A DNA stretch of 64,000 nucleotides from an uncultured Pelagibacteraceae bacterium (GTDB taxonomy: Bacteria; Pseudomonadota; Alphaproteobacteria; Pelagibacterales; Pelagibacteraceae). Positions within the stretch are counted from its first letter, which is position 1. The number at the start of each line of letters is the position of its first letter. A program made the position numbers and the translations under genes. The stretch spans positions 51,795-115,794 of the forward strand of contig CACFKI010000002.1 in the NCBI GenBank assembly GCA_902566785.1, read 5' to 3'. Shown here piece by piece: positions 1 to 8,219 of this stretch. The notes under the pieces were generated by a model. That model worked only from the letters and a program-made list of their open reading frames with translations, did not search any database and was not told the origin of the DNA.

Positions 1-224
1 TTATGACATGCAATAAAGGCATTTCGACTTTCAATTTTATGAATTTTTCCTATTTCAACTAATTTATCTAGGGCTCGATAAACCTGTAACGGAGCTTTAA
101 TACCTTTTTTTTGAACATTAAAAAGTATTGAATAAGCTTTCATTGGTTCAGTAGACTTATCAATTAAATCAAAAATAATTTGCTGATTTTTTGTAAGAGT
201 ATGTTCTTTATGCATTTTGCTCAT
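1..224 (-). CDS. zur: Fur-family regulator, Zur-like (partial, C-terminus outside window)
   Basis: About 74 N-terminal residues are visible, starting MSKMHKEHTLTK; a second in-frame ATG lies at 215. The visible part is the winged-helix domain of a Fur-family repressor, with the segment APLQVYRALDKLVEIGKIHK corresponding to the usual 'T.YR.L..L...G.I' recognition helix region. The metal-binding and dimerisation domain is off the window. It lies 15 bp downstream of znuB in the same direction, so it is probably the last gene of a znuC-znuB-zur operon. From that context I call it Zur, the zinc-sensing repressor of this same operon and of znuA. Fur or another paralogue cannot be excluded without the C-terminal half. 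Confidence 0.8.
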   Translation of the reverse strand, partial: MSKMHKEHTLTKNQQIIFDLIDKSTEPMKAYSILFNVQKKGIKAPLQVYRALDKLVEIGKIHKIESRNAFIACH

Positions 225-239
225 CTTACTGATTCCTCA

Positions 240-1043
240 TCAATTTTTCAATTTAATCGTTTGTTTTATTTTTAAAAGTGAAAGTATAAATAGAAATAAA
301 GCTGCAGCCACAATTGATGGTCCTGAAGGTGTATTAAATTCTAATGATGAAAATAGACCGATTAAAACTGATAGCAAACCTCCAATAATTGAATATGTTA
401 CCATTTTTAATGGACTATCAGATATATTTCTGGCCATTGCCGCTGGTATGATTAACATTCCTGTAATTAATAATAAACCCACCATTTTGATTGATATAGC
501 AATAATAGCTGCCATTAAAATTGTAAATATAGCTTTAGCTCTATCAGGATTTAAACCTTCAGCTTCAGCTAATTCGTAATTTACCGTTGATGCAAACAAT
601 GGTTTCCATATTAATTTAAGTATCAGTAATATTAAAGCACCACCAAACCATATAATATATATGTCATTAACTGTTACAGCTAAAATATCTCCAAATAACA
701 ATCCCATAATATCAAATCTTATAAATGTTAAAAAACCAATAACTACAAGACCAACAGCTAATGAAGAATGTGCTAAAAGACCAAGTAAAGCGTCACCAGG
801 AAGATTAGTTTTGTTCTGTAGTTGAACTAAAATTAAAGCTATTAAAGATGAAGTTATAAATACAGAAAAAGCAATATTAAATTCTAAAGAATAAGCAATA
901 GTAACACCAAGTAGGGCAGAGTGAGCAAGAGTATCACCAAAATATGACAATCTTCTCCATATTACAAAGCAACCTAGAGGTCCTGTAACAAATGCAACAC
1001 CAATACCTGCAAAAAGAGCTCTTATAAAAAAATCATCAAACAT
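240..1043 (-). CDS. znuB: Zinc ABC transporter permease ZnuB
   Basis: The 267-residue, almost wholly hydrophobic protein has about eight membrane segments and belongs to the ABC-3 (ZnuB/TroC/MntB) permease family. The N-terminal stretch FFIRALFAGIGVAFVTGPLG and the later GLLLITGMLIIPAAMARNIS are typical of the family. It would form the inner-membrane channel that takes zinc from periplasmic ZnuA, powered by ZnuC. The start is one base after the znuC stop and the end is close to zur, so the three genes are almost certainly co-transcribed from the zinc-regulated region at about 1.8 kb. Manganese specificity is possible for this family, but the His-rich ZnuA next door argues for zinc. Confidence 0.93.
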   Translation of the reverse strand: MFDDFFIRALFAGIGVAFVTGPLGCFVIWRRLSYFGDTLAHSALLGVTIAYSLEFNIAFSVFITSSLIALILVQLQNKTNLPGDALLGLLAHSSLAVGLVVIGFLTFIRFDIMGLLFGDILAVTVNDIYIIWFGGALILLILKLIWKPLFASTVNYELAEAEGLNPDRAKAIFTILMAAIIAISIKMVGLLLITGMLIIPAAMARNISDSPLKMVTYSIIGGLLSVLIGLFSSLEFNTPSGPSIVAAALFLFILSLLKIKQTIKLKN

Positions 1044-1044
1044 A

Positions 1045-1809
1045 TTAATTTTTTTGTTTTATACTTCCATCACTTGAATGAACATGATCGTGTTTATGTT
1101 CGTATCTAGAGAGTATTTGAGAAGCTTGATCGCCAAACAAAGCTTTGTATTCATTATTTTTTGCAACATCAATTGGAGATCCTGAGCAACATACGTGACC
1201 ATTTAAACATACAACATGATCTGTAGCACTCATTACGGTGTGTAGGTCATGAGAAATTAATAAAATTCCACAATTTAATTTATCAGATATTTCTTTAATC
1301 AATTTATAGAGAGCTATCTCTCCAGTAAAATCCACACCTTGAACTGGCTCATCAAGAACTAGTAATTCTGGTTTTTTTGAAATAGCTCTAGCAAGCAGTA
1401 CCCTTTGAAACTCACCACCAGATAGATTTCCTAAATTTTTTTTTTTAAGATTTAAAACACCAGTTAATGTTAAAGCTTTATTTATCTCTTCATCTTTTAG
1501 ATTTTCAGTTAATACCATGAAATCATGTACCCTTAATGGTAATGTCCAATCTACAGAGATTTTTTGAGGCACATACCCAATTTTATCAGTAAATTTTTCT
1601 ACTTTGCCCTCAATTTTTTTATAAATACCCAATGCAATCTTTGCGGTTGTACTTTTGCCAGATCCATTAGGACCAATAAGAGTAACAATTTTACCTTTTT
1701 CTACTTCTAAAGATACGCCTTGTACAAGCCATTTATCATTTTGACGTATACCTGCGTCTTCTAATTTTACCAAGATATTGTTTTCAGAGCTCATTTTATC
1801 ACTTGACAT
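1045..1809 (-). CDS. znuC: Zinc ABC transporter ATP-binding protein ZnuC
   Basis: This 254-residue ABC ATPase has a Walker A GPNGSGKS at residues 46-53, the signature LSGGE followed by QRVLLARA, and Walker B LLVLDEP. It would energise zinc import with ZnuB and ZnuA at the inner membrane. The C-terminal tail contains HKHDHVH, a His cluster common in ZnuC and plausibly metal-sensing. A second ATG (M6) is a possible alternative start. The gene diverges from znuA; its 5' end even overlaps the longest possible znuA frame, and both share the Zur-box region at 1816-1846. Confidence 0.95.
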   Translation of the reverse strand: MSSDKMSSENNILVKLEDAGIRQNDKWLVQGVSLEVEKGKIVTLIGPNGSGKSTTAKIALGIYKKIEGKVEKFTDKIGYVPQKISVDWTLPLRVHDFMVLTENLKDEEINKALTLTGVLNLKKKNLGNLSGGEFQRVLLARAISKKPELLVLDEPVQGVDFTGEIALYKLIKEISDKLNCGILLISHDLHTVMSATDHVVCLNGHVCCSGSPIDVAKNNEYKALFGDQASQILSRYEHKHDHVHSSDGSIKQKN

Positions 1810-1815
1810 ATTTAT

Positions 1816-1846
1816 GTTATATTATTACACAGCGTTATATTATAAC
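1816..1846. promoter_or_regulatory. Two Zur-box-like palindromes between znuC and znuA
   Basis: GTTATATTATAAC at 1834-1846 is a perfect 6-1-6 palindrome and matches the core of the known gammaproteobacterial Zur operator (TGTTATANTATAACA). A second, imperfect copy, GTTATATTATTAC, lies at 1816-1828, exactly 18 bp upstream. Both sit in the short gap between znuC (starting at 1809, leftward) and znuA (starting at 1866, rightward), so bound repressor would block both promoters. The site is seen in the sequence; its recognition by Zur is inferred from known operators and from the zur gene in the same cluster. Confidence 0.8.
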
Positions 1847-1865
1847 AACAACAAAATATTTATTT

Positions 1866-2936
1866 ATGAAAAACTTAAAAAAATTTCCATTTATTCTTAC
1901 AATAATATCATTCTTATCTTTATTTTCATCAGTCAATGCTGAAATTAAGGTAGTAGCATCAATAAAACCAATACATTCATTAGCTAGTTATTTAATGGAT
2001 GGGGTTGCTAAACCAGACTTAATAGTTGATGGATACTCTTCTCCACACGGTTTCTCACTTAAACCTTCTCACGCAAAAATGTTACAGAATGCAGATATAA
2101 TTTTTTGGGTAGGTGAGGATTTAGAGAATTTTTTGGTTAAACCTCTTAACTCAATAGCAAAAAAAGCTGAAAAAATAGAATTAATGGAGATTAAAGGACT
2201 AGAAAAATTAAAGTTTAGAGAAAGAAATATTTTTGATGGCCATGAAGGTCATGACGAGCACGGGCATGATGAAGATGGTCATAAAGAAGATGATCATGAC
2301 GACCATGGGCACGATGAAGATGGTCATAAAGAAGATGATCATGACGACCACGGGCACGATGAAGATGGTCATAAAGAAGATGATCATGACGAACATGGAC
2401 ATGATGAACACGGTCACGAAGGCCATGCTCATGGTGAGCACGACCCACATATTTGGTTAGATCCGGAAAATGCTAAAGTTATTTTAAATGAAATGGTTGA
2501 GCATTTAATTGAAAATGACGAAAAAAATGCTTCAACTTACAAAAAGAATTTAAAAAAAGCTCAAAAAGATTTAGATAAACTTTTGAAAAAAGTAAAATCT
2601 GATCTAAATAAAGATTTTAAATCAATTGTTTTTCACGATGCATATCAATACTTTGAAAAAAGATTTGATGTTAATGTATTAGGTGCATTTACAGTAAATA
2701 CAGATGTTATGCCAGGTGCTGAACAATTGGCAGAAATCAGAGAAATTATTGAACACGATAAGGTAAGTTGTATATTCTCTGAGCCTCAATTTAACCCAGA
2801 CATAATTAATGCTGTGGCTAAAGATATGGATATTCAAACTGGAGTACTTGATCCATTAGGTGCAACTTTAGATCCTGGTAAAGATTTATATTTTGATTTA
2901 ATTAAAAATATGTCTAAATCTTTCAAAGGTTGTTAA
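1866..2936 (+). CDS. znuA: Periplasmic zinc-binding protein ZnuA
   Basis: The substrate-binding protein of the zinc transporter has 356 residues from the chosen ATG, which opens a clear signal peptide (residues 1-25, ending SSVNA). The frame is open back to 1803, but that extension would run through the Zur boxes and spoil the signal peptide. Likely zinc ligands are His61 (SPHGF), His195 (DPHIWLDP) and a His in the FHDAYQYF segment. Residues 125-195 form the charged His/Asp loop typical of ZnuA, here built largely of three 15-residue repeats. The protein would hand zinc to ZnuB. It stands alone on the rightward side and is divergent from znuCB-zur. Confidence 0.95.
   Translation: MKNLKKFPFILTIISFLSLFSSVNAEIKVVASIKPIHSLASYLMDGVAKPDLIVDGYSSPHGFSLKPSHAKMLQNADIIFWVGEDLENFLVKPLNSIAKKAEKIELMEIKGLEKLKFRERNIFDGHEGHDEHGHDEDGHKEDDHDDHGHDEDGHKEDDHDDHGHDEDGHKEDDHDEHGHDEHGHEGHAHGEHDPHIWLDPENAKVILNEMVEHLIENDEKNASTYKKNLKKAQKDLDKLLKKVKSDLNKDFKSIVFHDAYQYFEKRFDVNVLGAFTVNTDVMPGAEQLAEIREIIEHDKVSCIFSEPQFNPDIINAVAKDMDIQTGVLDPLGATLDPGKDLYFDLIKNMSKSFKGC
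2262..2396 (+). repeat. Three tandem 45-bp units inside znuA
   Basis: Three consecutive 45-bp units each encode GHDEDGHKEDDHDDH; the third ends DEH. They differ at only a few bases, so the array is recent or kept uniform by slippage or recombination. The units build the metal-binding loop of ZnuA (residues 133-177). All neighbouring reading frames stay open through the array, which creates false ORFs on both strands. Confidence 0.95.
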
Positions 2937-2978
2937 TTTAAAATTGATCTTTTGTAATAAATAATATCTAATAAAGGG

Positions 2979-3977
2979 ATGAGTACAGTTTCCCTTACGT
3001 TAGATGCAATATTTGACCTAGCTAAAAAAACATTATTAGCAAATGAATGTGATGAAGAAACAGCATCAATACTTGCAGATTTAATAATGAAAGCTGAAAG
3101 AGATGGTTCATTATCTCATGGTCTATTTAGACTACCAGCTTATGTGACAGGACTTAAAAGTGGTAAAATAAATGGCAAAGGTAAACCAGAAGTTAAAAAA
3201 ATATCACCAAGTGTAATAAAAGTTTCAGGAAATAATTGTTTAGCTCCTGTAGTTTTAAATAAAGGTATTCCAGAATTAGTAAAAGCTGCAAAAGAAAATG
3301 GAGTAGCAGTTTTAGCTATAAATAATTCACATCATATGGCTGCTATGTGGCCTGAAACAGAAATGATAGCAGAGCAAGGGTTAGTAGCTTTTGCATGTAC
3401 ATCATACAAACCTGCTGTTGCACCCGCTGGTGCAATTAAACCTTTATTTGGAACAAATCCAATTTCATTTGCATGGCCTAGACCAGGAAAAACTCCTGTA
3501 GTTTATGATATGGCTACAGCCTCAATGGCTATGGGAGAAGTTCAAGTTGCTAAGCGAGAAGGTCATAAAGTTCCTCTTGGTACAGGATTAACTAAAGATG
3601 GAAAAGAAACAACGGATCCAGGAGAAATTGCAGATGGCGGTGTATTATTACCTTTCGGAGGTTACAAAGGCTCAGCAATTGCAATGATGGTTGAATTAAT
3701 GGCCGGTGCTCTTGTTGGAGACAATTTTAGTTTTGAAACTGCTGCAAAAGATAATAATGACGGTGGACCCCCAAGTGGTGGTGAGTTCATTCTTGCTATA
3801 TCTCCAGATAAATTATCAGGAAATGATTGGAACAAACATGCAGATGAATTTTTTGAAAAAATGAAATCTATGGAAGGTGTAAGACTTCCAGGCGAAAGAC
3901 GTCATAAAAACAGAGAAGATAAAGGTCCAAGAAATATCAATGAGGAATTAGTAAATAAAATTAAATCTTTAAGCTAA
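2979..3977 (+). CDS. Ldh2/malate dehydrogenase-family NAD(P)H oxidoreductase
   Basis: This 332-residue member of the COG2055 family is a non-Rossmann NAD(P)-dependent dehydrogenase, a group that covers malate, lactate, ureidoglycolate and cyclic imino acid reductases. The segment NNSHHMAAMWPETE followed by a GTNPISFAWPRP motif resembles the Δ1-piperideine-2-carboxylate/Δ1-pyrroline-2-carboxylate reductases (DpkA type), so reduction of a cyclic imino acid from D-lysine, D-proline or hydroxyproline breakdown is plausible. The substrate cannot be fixed from sequence alone. An AAAGGG Shine-Dalgarno lies a few bases before the ATG. It converges on xthA, with a 9-bp overlap of the 3' ends. Confidence 0.82.
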   Translation: MSTVSLTLDAIFDLAKKTLLANECDEETASILADLIMKAERDGSLSHGLFRLPAYVTGLKSGKINGKGKPEVKKISPSVIKVSGNNCLAPVVLNKGIPELVKAAKENGVAVLAINNSHHMAAMWPETEMIAEQGLVAFACTSYKPAVAPAGAIKPLFGTNPISFAWPRPGKTPVVYDMATASMAMGEVQVAKREGHKVPLGTGLTKDGKETTDPGEIADGGVLLPFGGYKGSAIAMMVELMAGALVGDNFSFETAAKDNNDGGPPSGGEFILAISPDKLSGNDWNKHADEFFEKMKSMEGVRLPGERRHKNREDKGPRNINEELVNKIKSLS

Positions 3978-4745
3978 TTCTATTTCTATAGGTGTATGGT
4001 CAGATGGCTTTTGTTTACCACGTGGATATTTATTTATATTTACATTTTTAACATTTCCAATTAACGAGTTTGACACTAAGAAATGATCAATTCTCATACC
4101 ATTATTTTTTTGCCAAGCACCACTTGTATAATCCCAAAATGTATAACCTTCTTTATCAGGATGAATATATCTATATGCATCGTTAAATCCTAAGTTTATA
4201 ATTTCTCTTAATTTTTTTCTTATCTCTAATCTAAACAATGCATCATCTTCATAGCCTTTTGGATTATGAACATCCTCTGGTGAAGGTATAATATTAAAAT
4301 CACCTCCTATTATTATATTCTCATTTTCTTTTAAAAGAGACTTTAATTTTTTATTTAAACTTTCTAACCAATAAAGTTTATAAGTATATTTTTCAGTATC
4401 TACTGGATTACCATTTGGTGTATAAATATTAATAATTTTTATATCTTTTTTTTTTAATTTTATATCCGCTGTGATTATTCTTGATTGTTTATTTTTATCT
4501 TTAAAAATATCTTTTTTAATATTACTTAATTTCTTTTTAGAAATAATTGCGACACCATTATAACTTTTTTGTCCATAAACATAATTTTCGTATTTAAGAG
4601 ATTTTAAATCGTCATAAGGGTATGTTTCTTCTTGAGTTTTTATTTCCTGCATCATTACAATATCTGGAGAAAATTTTTTGAGATATTCTTTTATATTTTC
4701 TATTCTAGCCCTTACTGAATTTACGTTCCAGGAGCTTATAATCAT
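3969..4745 (-). CDS. xthA: Exodeoxyribonuclease III (AP endonuclease)
   Basis: The 258-residue protein belongs to the exonuclease-endonuclease-phosphatase family. It opens with MIISSWNVNSVRARIENI, has the metal-binding Glu in MMQEIKT, the GGDFNIIPS motif and the C-terminal SDHTPIEIEL with the catalytic Asp-His. It would cut DNA at abasic sites in base excision repair. It follows the Fe-S carrier gene with no gap, so the two are probably co-transcribed. Length and motifs are complete. Confidence 0.94.
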   Translation of the reverse strand: MIISSWNVNSVRARIENIKEYLKKFSPDIVMMQEIKTQEETYPYDDLKSLKYENYVYGQKSYNGVAIISKKKLSNIKKDIFKDKNKQSRIITADIKLKKKDIKIINIYTPNGNPVDTEKYTYKLYWLESLNKKLKSLLKENENIIIGGDFNIIPSPEDVHNPKGYEDDALFRLEIRKKLREIINLGFNDAYRYIHPDKEGYTFWDYTSGAWQKNNGMRIDHFLVSNSLIGNVKNVNINKYPRGKQKPSDHTPIEIELA

Positions 4746-5066
4746 TTATATTGAGAATGAAACACCACAACCACATGATGACTTACTTTGTGGATTATTT
4801 ATTTTAAAAGAATCTCCTATTAATTCCTTAACATAATCTATTTCTGAGCCTTTTAATAAATCCGCAGAGGTTTTATCAATTAGTATATTATTATGAACTA
4901 AATCATCATCAGATGGATGTTTATCAAATGAAAAATCATACTGAAAACCTGAGCAACCACCACCTTTTATTGCGATTCTAAAATAAATACCATTGTCCTT
5001 TTTAGATAGGATTTCATTGATATGTTTTATTGCATTATCAGTAAATTTAATTTCTTTAATCATCAC
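4746..5066 (-). CDS. erpA: A-type Fe-S cluster carrier (ErpA/IscA/HesB family)
   Basis: At 106 residues this is the usual family size. The three conserved cysteines are present: one in GGGCSGFQY and two in the C-terminal SCGCGVSF. Such proteins accept Fe-S clusters from the assembly scaffold and pass them to targets such as complex I and isoprenoid enzymes. Two ATGs are adjacent (5066 and 5063) and I cannot choose between them. No isc or suf genes are nearby, and its position upstream of xthA and opposite dgt is the common alphaproteobacterial order. ErpA rather than IscA is my preference on that context. Confidence 0.87.
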   Translation of the reverse strand: MMIKEIKFTDNAIKHINEILSKKDNGIYFRIAIKGGGCSGFQYDFSFDKHPSDDDLVHNNILIDKTSADLLKGSEIDYVKELIGDSFKINNPQSKSSCGCGVSFSI

Positions 5067-5113
5067 TTAACCCTGATATTACTTATATAATAGCAAATTA
5101 CCATTTTTAAAGA

Positions 5114-6226
5114 ATGAAAAGTTATAATTATCTAGCCATAAATAGAACAAAAGGTAGAATTTATAAAGAACCTTTGTCTAAATACAGAACACCATTTCAG
5201 AGAGATAGAGATAGAATAATACATAGCACAGCTTTTAGAAGGTTAAAACATAAGACCCAAGTATTTGTTAATACTGAAGGAGATCATTTTAGAACAAGAA
5301 TAACTCATTCCATAGAGGTTGCGCAAATAGCTAGAACAATATCAAAATACTTGAATTTAAATGATGATCTTACAGAAACACTAAGTCTTGCTCATGATTT
5401 GGGACACACACCCTTTGGTCATGCAGGTGAAGATGCGTTAAATGAATGTATGATTAATCATGGTGGATTTGATCATAATTTACAAACTTTAAGAATTGTA
5501 ATGTTTTTAGAAAAAAAATACCTAAATTTTATTGGTTTAAATTTAACACTTGAAACAATAGATGGTCTGTTAAAACATAATGGTCCTTGTGAAAATATTA
5601 GTTTAATCAATCGATTAATTGGGATTAAAAATTTAAAAAATAGAATTGATCTTAAAAAAAATTCATCCTTAGAGGCACAAATAGCTTCAATATCAGATGA
5701 CATTGCATATAACAATCATGATATTCAGGATGGATTTAATGCAAAACTTTTTAATTTAAATGATCTAAAGGAAATTGATTTTTTTAAAAAAATTATAAAT
5801 AATTATCCTAGAACTAAATCTAAAGATAACAATATTATAATTTATCAAATGGTAAGGGACTCAATTAATTTTATGGTTAAGGATTTAATGAATACTACAA
5901 TTTTTAATTTAAAAAAAAATAAAATTAAAAATATTAAAGATGTTTATAATTCTTCTTATCATTTAGTTAATTTTTCAAAAAAATACAAAAAAATCATAAA
6001 TGAAATTAGATATTTTCTTAAATACAAAATGTATAATAATAAAAAGGTTCTTTTAAATAATAACCATGGAAAAAAAGTTATAAAAACTATTTTTAAGCAT
6101 ATTAATAAAAATCCAAAAAAATATTTGCAATTTATAAACAAAAATAATAAGGAAAGGGCAATAGCTGATTATATATCTGGAATGACTGACAGATATGCTT
6201 TAAATATTTATAAATCAATAAAATGA
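5114..6226 (+). CDS. dgt: dGTPase-like HD-domain dNTP triphosphohydrolase
   Basis: The protein has 370 residues. The N-terminal FRRLKHKTQVF and TRITHSIEVAQIARTI segments and the LAHDLGHTPFGHAGEDAL motif give the paired His/His-Asp ligands of the HD phosphohydrolase fold; the ending DYISGMTDRYAL is diagnostic for the deoxyguanosinetriphosphate triphosphohydrolase-like group. It would hydrolyse dNTPs to deoxynucleosides and triphosphate and so tune precursor pools. Its stop overlaps the argS start by 4 bp (ATGA), so it heads the argS-nagZ-scp-tat series. The exact nucleotide preference is unknown. Confidence 0.92.
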   Translation: MKSYNYLAINRTKGRIYKEPLSKYRTPFQRDRDRIIHSTAFRRLKHKTQVFVNTEGDHFRTRITHSIEVAQIARTISKYLNLNDDLTETLSLAHDLGHTPFGHAGEDALNECMINHGGFDHNLQTLRIVMFLEKKYLNFIGLNLTLETIDGLLKHNGPCENISLINRLIGIKNLKNRIDLKKNSSLEAQIASISDDIAYNNHDIQDGFNAKLFNLNDLKEIDFFKKIINNYPRTKSKDNNIIIYQMVRDSINFMVKDLMNTTIFNLKKNKIKNIKDVYNSSYHLVNFSKKYKKIINEIRYFLKYKMYNNKKVLLNNNHGKKVIKTIFKHINKNPKKYLQFINKNNKERAIADYISGMTDRYALNIYKSIK

Positions 6227-7950
6227 ATATTTTTGAAAATTATAAACAAAAAATTTTGTCAATTATAAATGATGCAAGTTCTAAAGGAATTATTTTATTA
6301 CCTGAAAATTTAGGCGGTATAAATGTAGATAGTACTCCAAAATCTTTAGACTTTGATATCTCAACAAATGTTGCAATGATTTTAGCTAAACCAAATTCAA
6401 AGTCACCGCTTGATATATCAAAAAATATAATAGAGTTAATTAAGAAAAGTGACCCTGAAATTGATCTAATTGAATTTTCCAAACCTGGATTTATTAATAT
6501 TAAATTTACTAATAAATTTTGGAGTGAATTTTCAAAAAGTGTAATTGAAAATGAAGAAACATATGGCTCTAGTAATTCAAAAGGAAAAAAAATTCTTGTT
6601 GAATATGTTTCAGCAAATCCCACTGGTCCACTTCATGTTGGTCATTGTAGAGGGGCTATATTGGGTGATGTAATATCAAAACTTCTGACTTTTAATAATA
6701 ATTCTGTATCGAAAGAATATTATATAAATGATCATGGTAATCAAATATTCCATTTTACTTATTCAGTTTTTTTGAGAATACGTGAAAAAATGTTTCAGGA
6801 AAAATTTCCAATTGATAATAAAGATTTATATCCTGGTGATTATCTTAAAGATATCGCTGAAAATATTATTGTTAAAAAAAAGGATTTGGATTTCTCCGAT
6901 TATGAGAAAATAAAAGATAAATTAAAAATAATAGTAGTAGAAGAATCTTTAAGATTAATTAAGAAAAATTTACAAGATCTTGGAATAAATCATGACAATT
7001 TTATTAGCGAAACCCAAATAGTTAACGATCAAGAAGTTGAAAAAGTTATAAATAAATTAAAAGACAATAATTTTATTTATACTGGAAAAATTAAAGCTCC
7101 ACTTAAAGAAAATATTAATGAATGGGTAGAACGTGATCAATTATTATTTAGATCAACGGATTTTGGTGATGATAAGGATAGAGCTCTCCAAAAAAGTGAT
7201 TTAAGCTGGACTTACTTTGCAAGTGATGTTGCTTATCATAATACAAAACTAAATAGAAAATATGATAAGTTAATAAATATCCTTGGTGCTGATCATGCAG
7301 GATATATTAAAAGAATATCCTCTGTAGTTGAAGCTTTATCTGGTGAAAAAAATAAACTTGATTGTAAAGTTAGTCAGTTAGTAAAACTTATAAAAGATGG
7401 CAAACCTTTTAAAATGTCTAAAAGAAAAGGTGATTATATAACAGTTGATGATTTACTAAATGAAGTTGGCAAAGATGCTACAAGATTTATAATGTTGAGC
7501 CGAAGTAGTGATGTAGAATTAGATTTTGATTTTACTAAAGTAAAAGAAAAATCAAAAGATAATCCACTTTATTATGTACAATACTGCTATGCAAGAATAT
7601 CTTCTGTTTTTAGAAATATTAATTCAAATGTAAAAAATAAAATTAAAATTAAAAATTATTCATTTAAATATACCAAAGATGAAATTAATATATTGAGAAA
7701 GATCTCAGAATGGCCTAGGTGCATACAAACCTCATCAAACAAACTTGAACCTCACAGAATACCAGTTTATCTTTTTGAGTTAGCTTCTGATTTTCACAGT
7801 TATTGGAATATGGGAAAAGAAGATGTAAAAAAAAGATTTATTGAAAACGACAAAATAAATGATGATAAAATTGTATTTCTAAAAATGGTATCTATAGTAA
7901 TTAAATCTGGAATGAATATTCTTGGTGTTAATACTCCTGAAAAAATGTAA
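6223..7950 (+). CDS. argS: Arginyl-tRNA synthetase
   Basis: This class I synthetase has 575 residues. The N-terminal additional domain is followed by the HIGH-type motif HVGH at residues 138-141 (SANPTGPLHVGHCRG) and later a KMSK sequence (PFKMSKRKGDYITV). The C-terminal helical anticodon-binding domain is complete and ends GVNTPEKM. It charges tRNA-Arg with arginine. It overlaps dgt upstream by 4 bp and the next gene by one base (TAATG), indicating translational coupling. Confidence 0.97.
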   Translation: MNIFENYKQKILSIINDASSKGIILLPENLGGINVDSTPKSLDFDISTNVAMILAKPNSKSPLDISKNIIELIKKSDPEIDLIEFSKPGFINIKFTNKFWSEFSKSVIENEETYGSSNSKGKKILVEYVSANPTGPLHVGHCRGAILGDVISKLLTFNNNSVSKEYYINDHGNQIFHFTYSVFLRIREKMFQEKFPIDNKDLYPGDYLKDIAENIIVKKKDLDFSDYEKIKDKLKIIVVEESLRLIKKNLQDLGINHDNFISETQIVNDQEVEKVINKLKDNNFIYTGKIKAPLKENINEWVERDQLLFRSTDFGDDKDRALQKSDLSWTYFASDVAYHNTKLNRKYDKLINILGADHAGYIKRISSVVEALSGEKNKLDCKVSQLVKLIKDGKPFKMSKRKGDYITVDDLLNEVGKDATRFIMLSRSSDVELDFDFTKVKEKSKDNPLYYVQYCYARISSVFRNINSNVKNKIKIKNYSFKYTKDEINILRKISEWPRCIQTSSNKLEPHRIPVYLFELASDFHSYWNMGKEDVKKRFIENDKINDDKIVFLKMVSIVIKSGMNILGVNTPEKM

Positions 7951-8219
7951 TGCTAAAAGAAATAAAATTAGCTATCTATATAATTTCAATTTCTATATTT
8001 GTATTTTTAATAATTAATCATTACTTTTCAGATACAAATACTAAAAATTATTTTAGAAAATTAAATAATATTGATGAAGCAGTCAAAATAGATAGTAAAA
8101 AATTATTAATTTTAGAGAGCAATACAGAAGATATTATTAAAGATTCTGATAAAAATAATAATGAAAATAAAAAAGATAAAAAATTCTCTTTTTGGGAATT
8201 ATTAAGTAACAATGATTAA
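7950..8219 (+). CDS. Small single-pass membrane protein between argS and nagZ
   Basis: This 89-residue protein has one N-terminal membrane segment (residues 7-25, AIYIISISIFVFLIIN type) and a Lys/Asp/Asn-rich, probably unstructured tail on the far side, ending FWELLSNND. I recognise no domain. In many alphaproteobacteria the gene between argS and nagZ encodes a longer protein with one membrane helix and a C-terminal SPOR peptidoglycan-binding domain. This may be a shrunken counterpart that has lost SPOR, which is inference from position and topology only. It overlaps both neighbours (1 bp and 8 bp), so it is very likely translated. Confidence 0.7.
   Translation: MLKEIKLAIYIISISIFVFLIINHYFSDTNTKNYFRKLNNIDEAVKIDSKKLLILESNTEDIIKDSDKNNNENKKDKKFSFWELLSNND

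Noticed and set aside
1803-1865. Upstream extension of znuA
   Set aside because: It would run through both Zur boxes and put 21 residues before a perfectly good signal peptide.
2208-2460. Open frames on both strands across the znuA repeat (75-80 residues)
   Set aside because: They are produced by the 45-bp repeat, whose length is a multiple of three and free of stops in several frames. The translated patterns are simple repeats without family resemblance.
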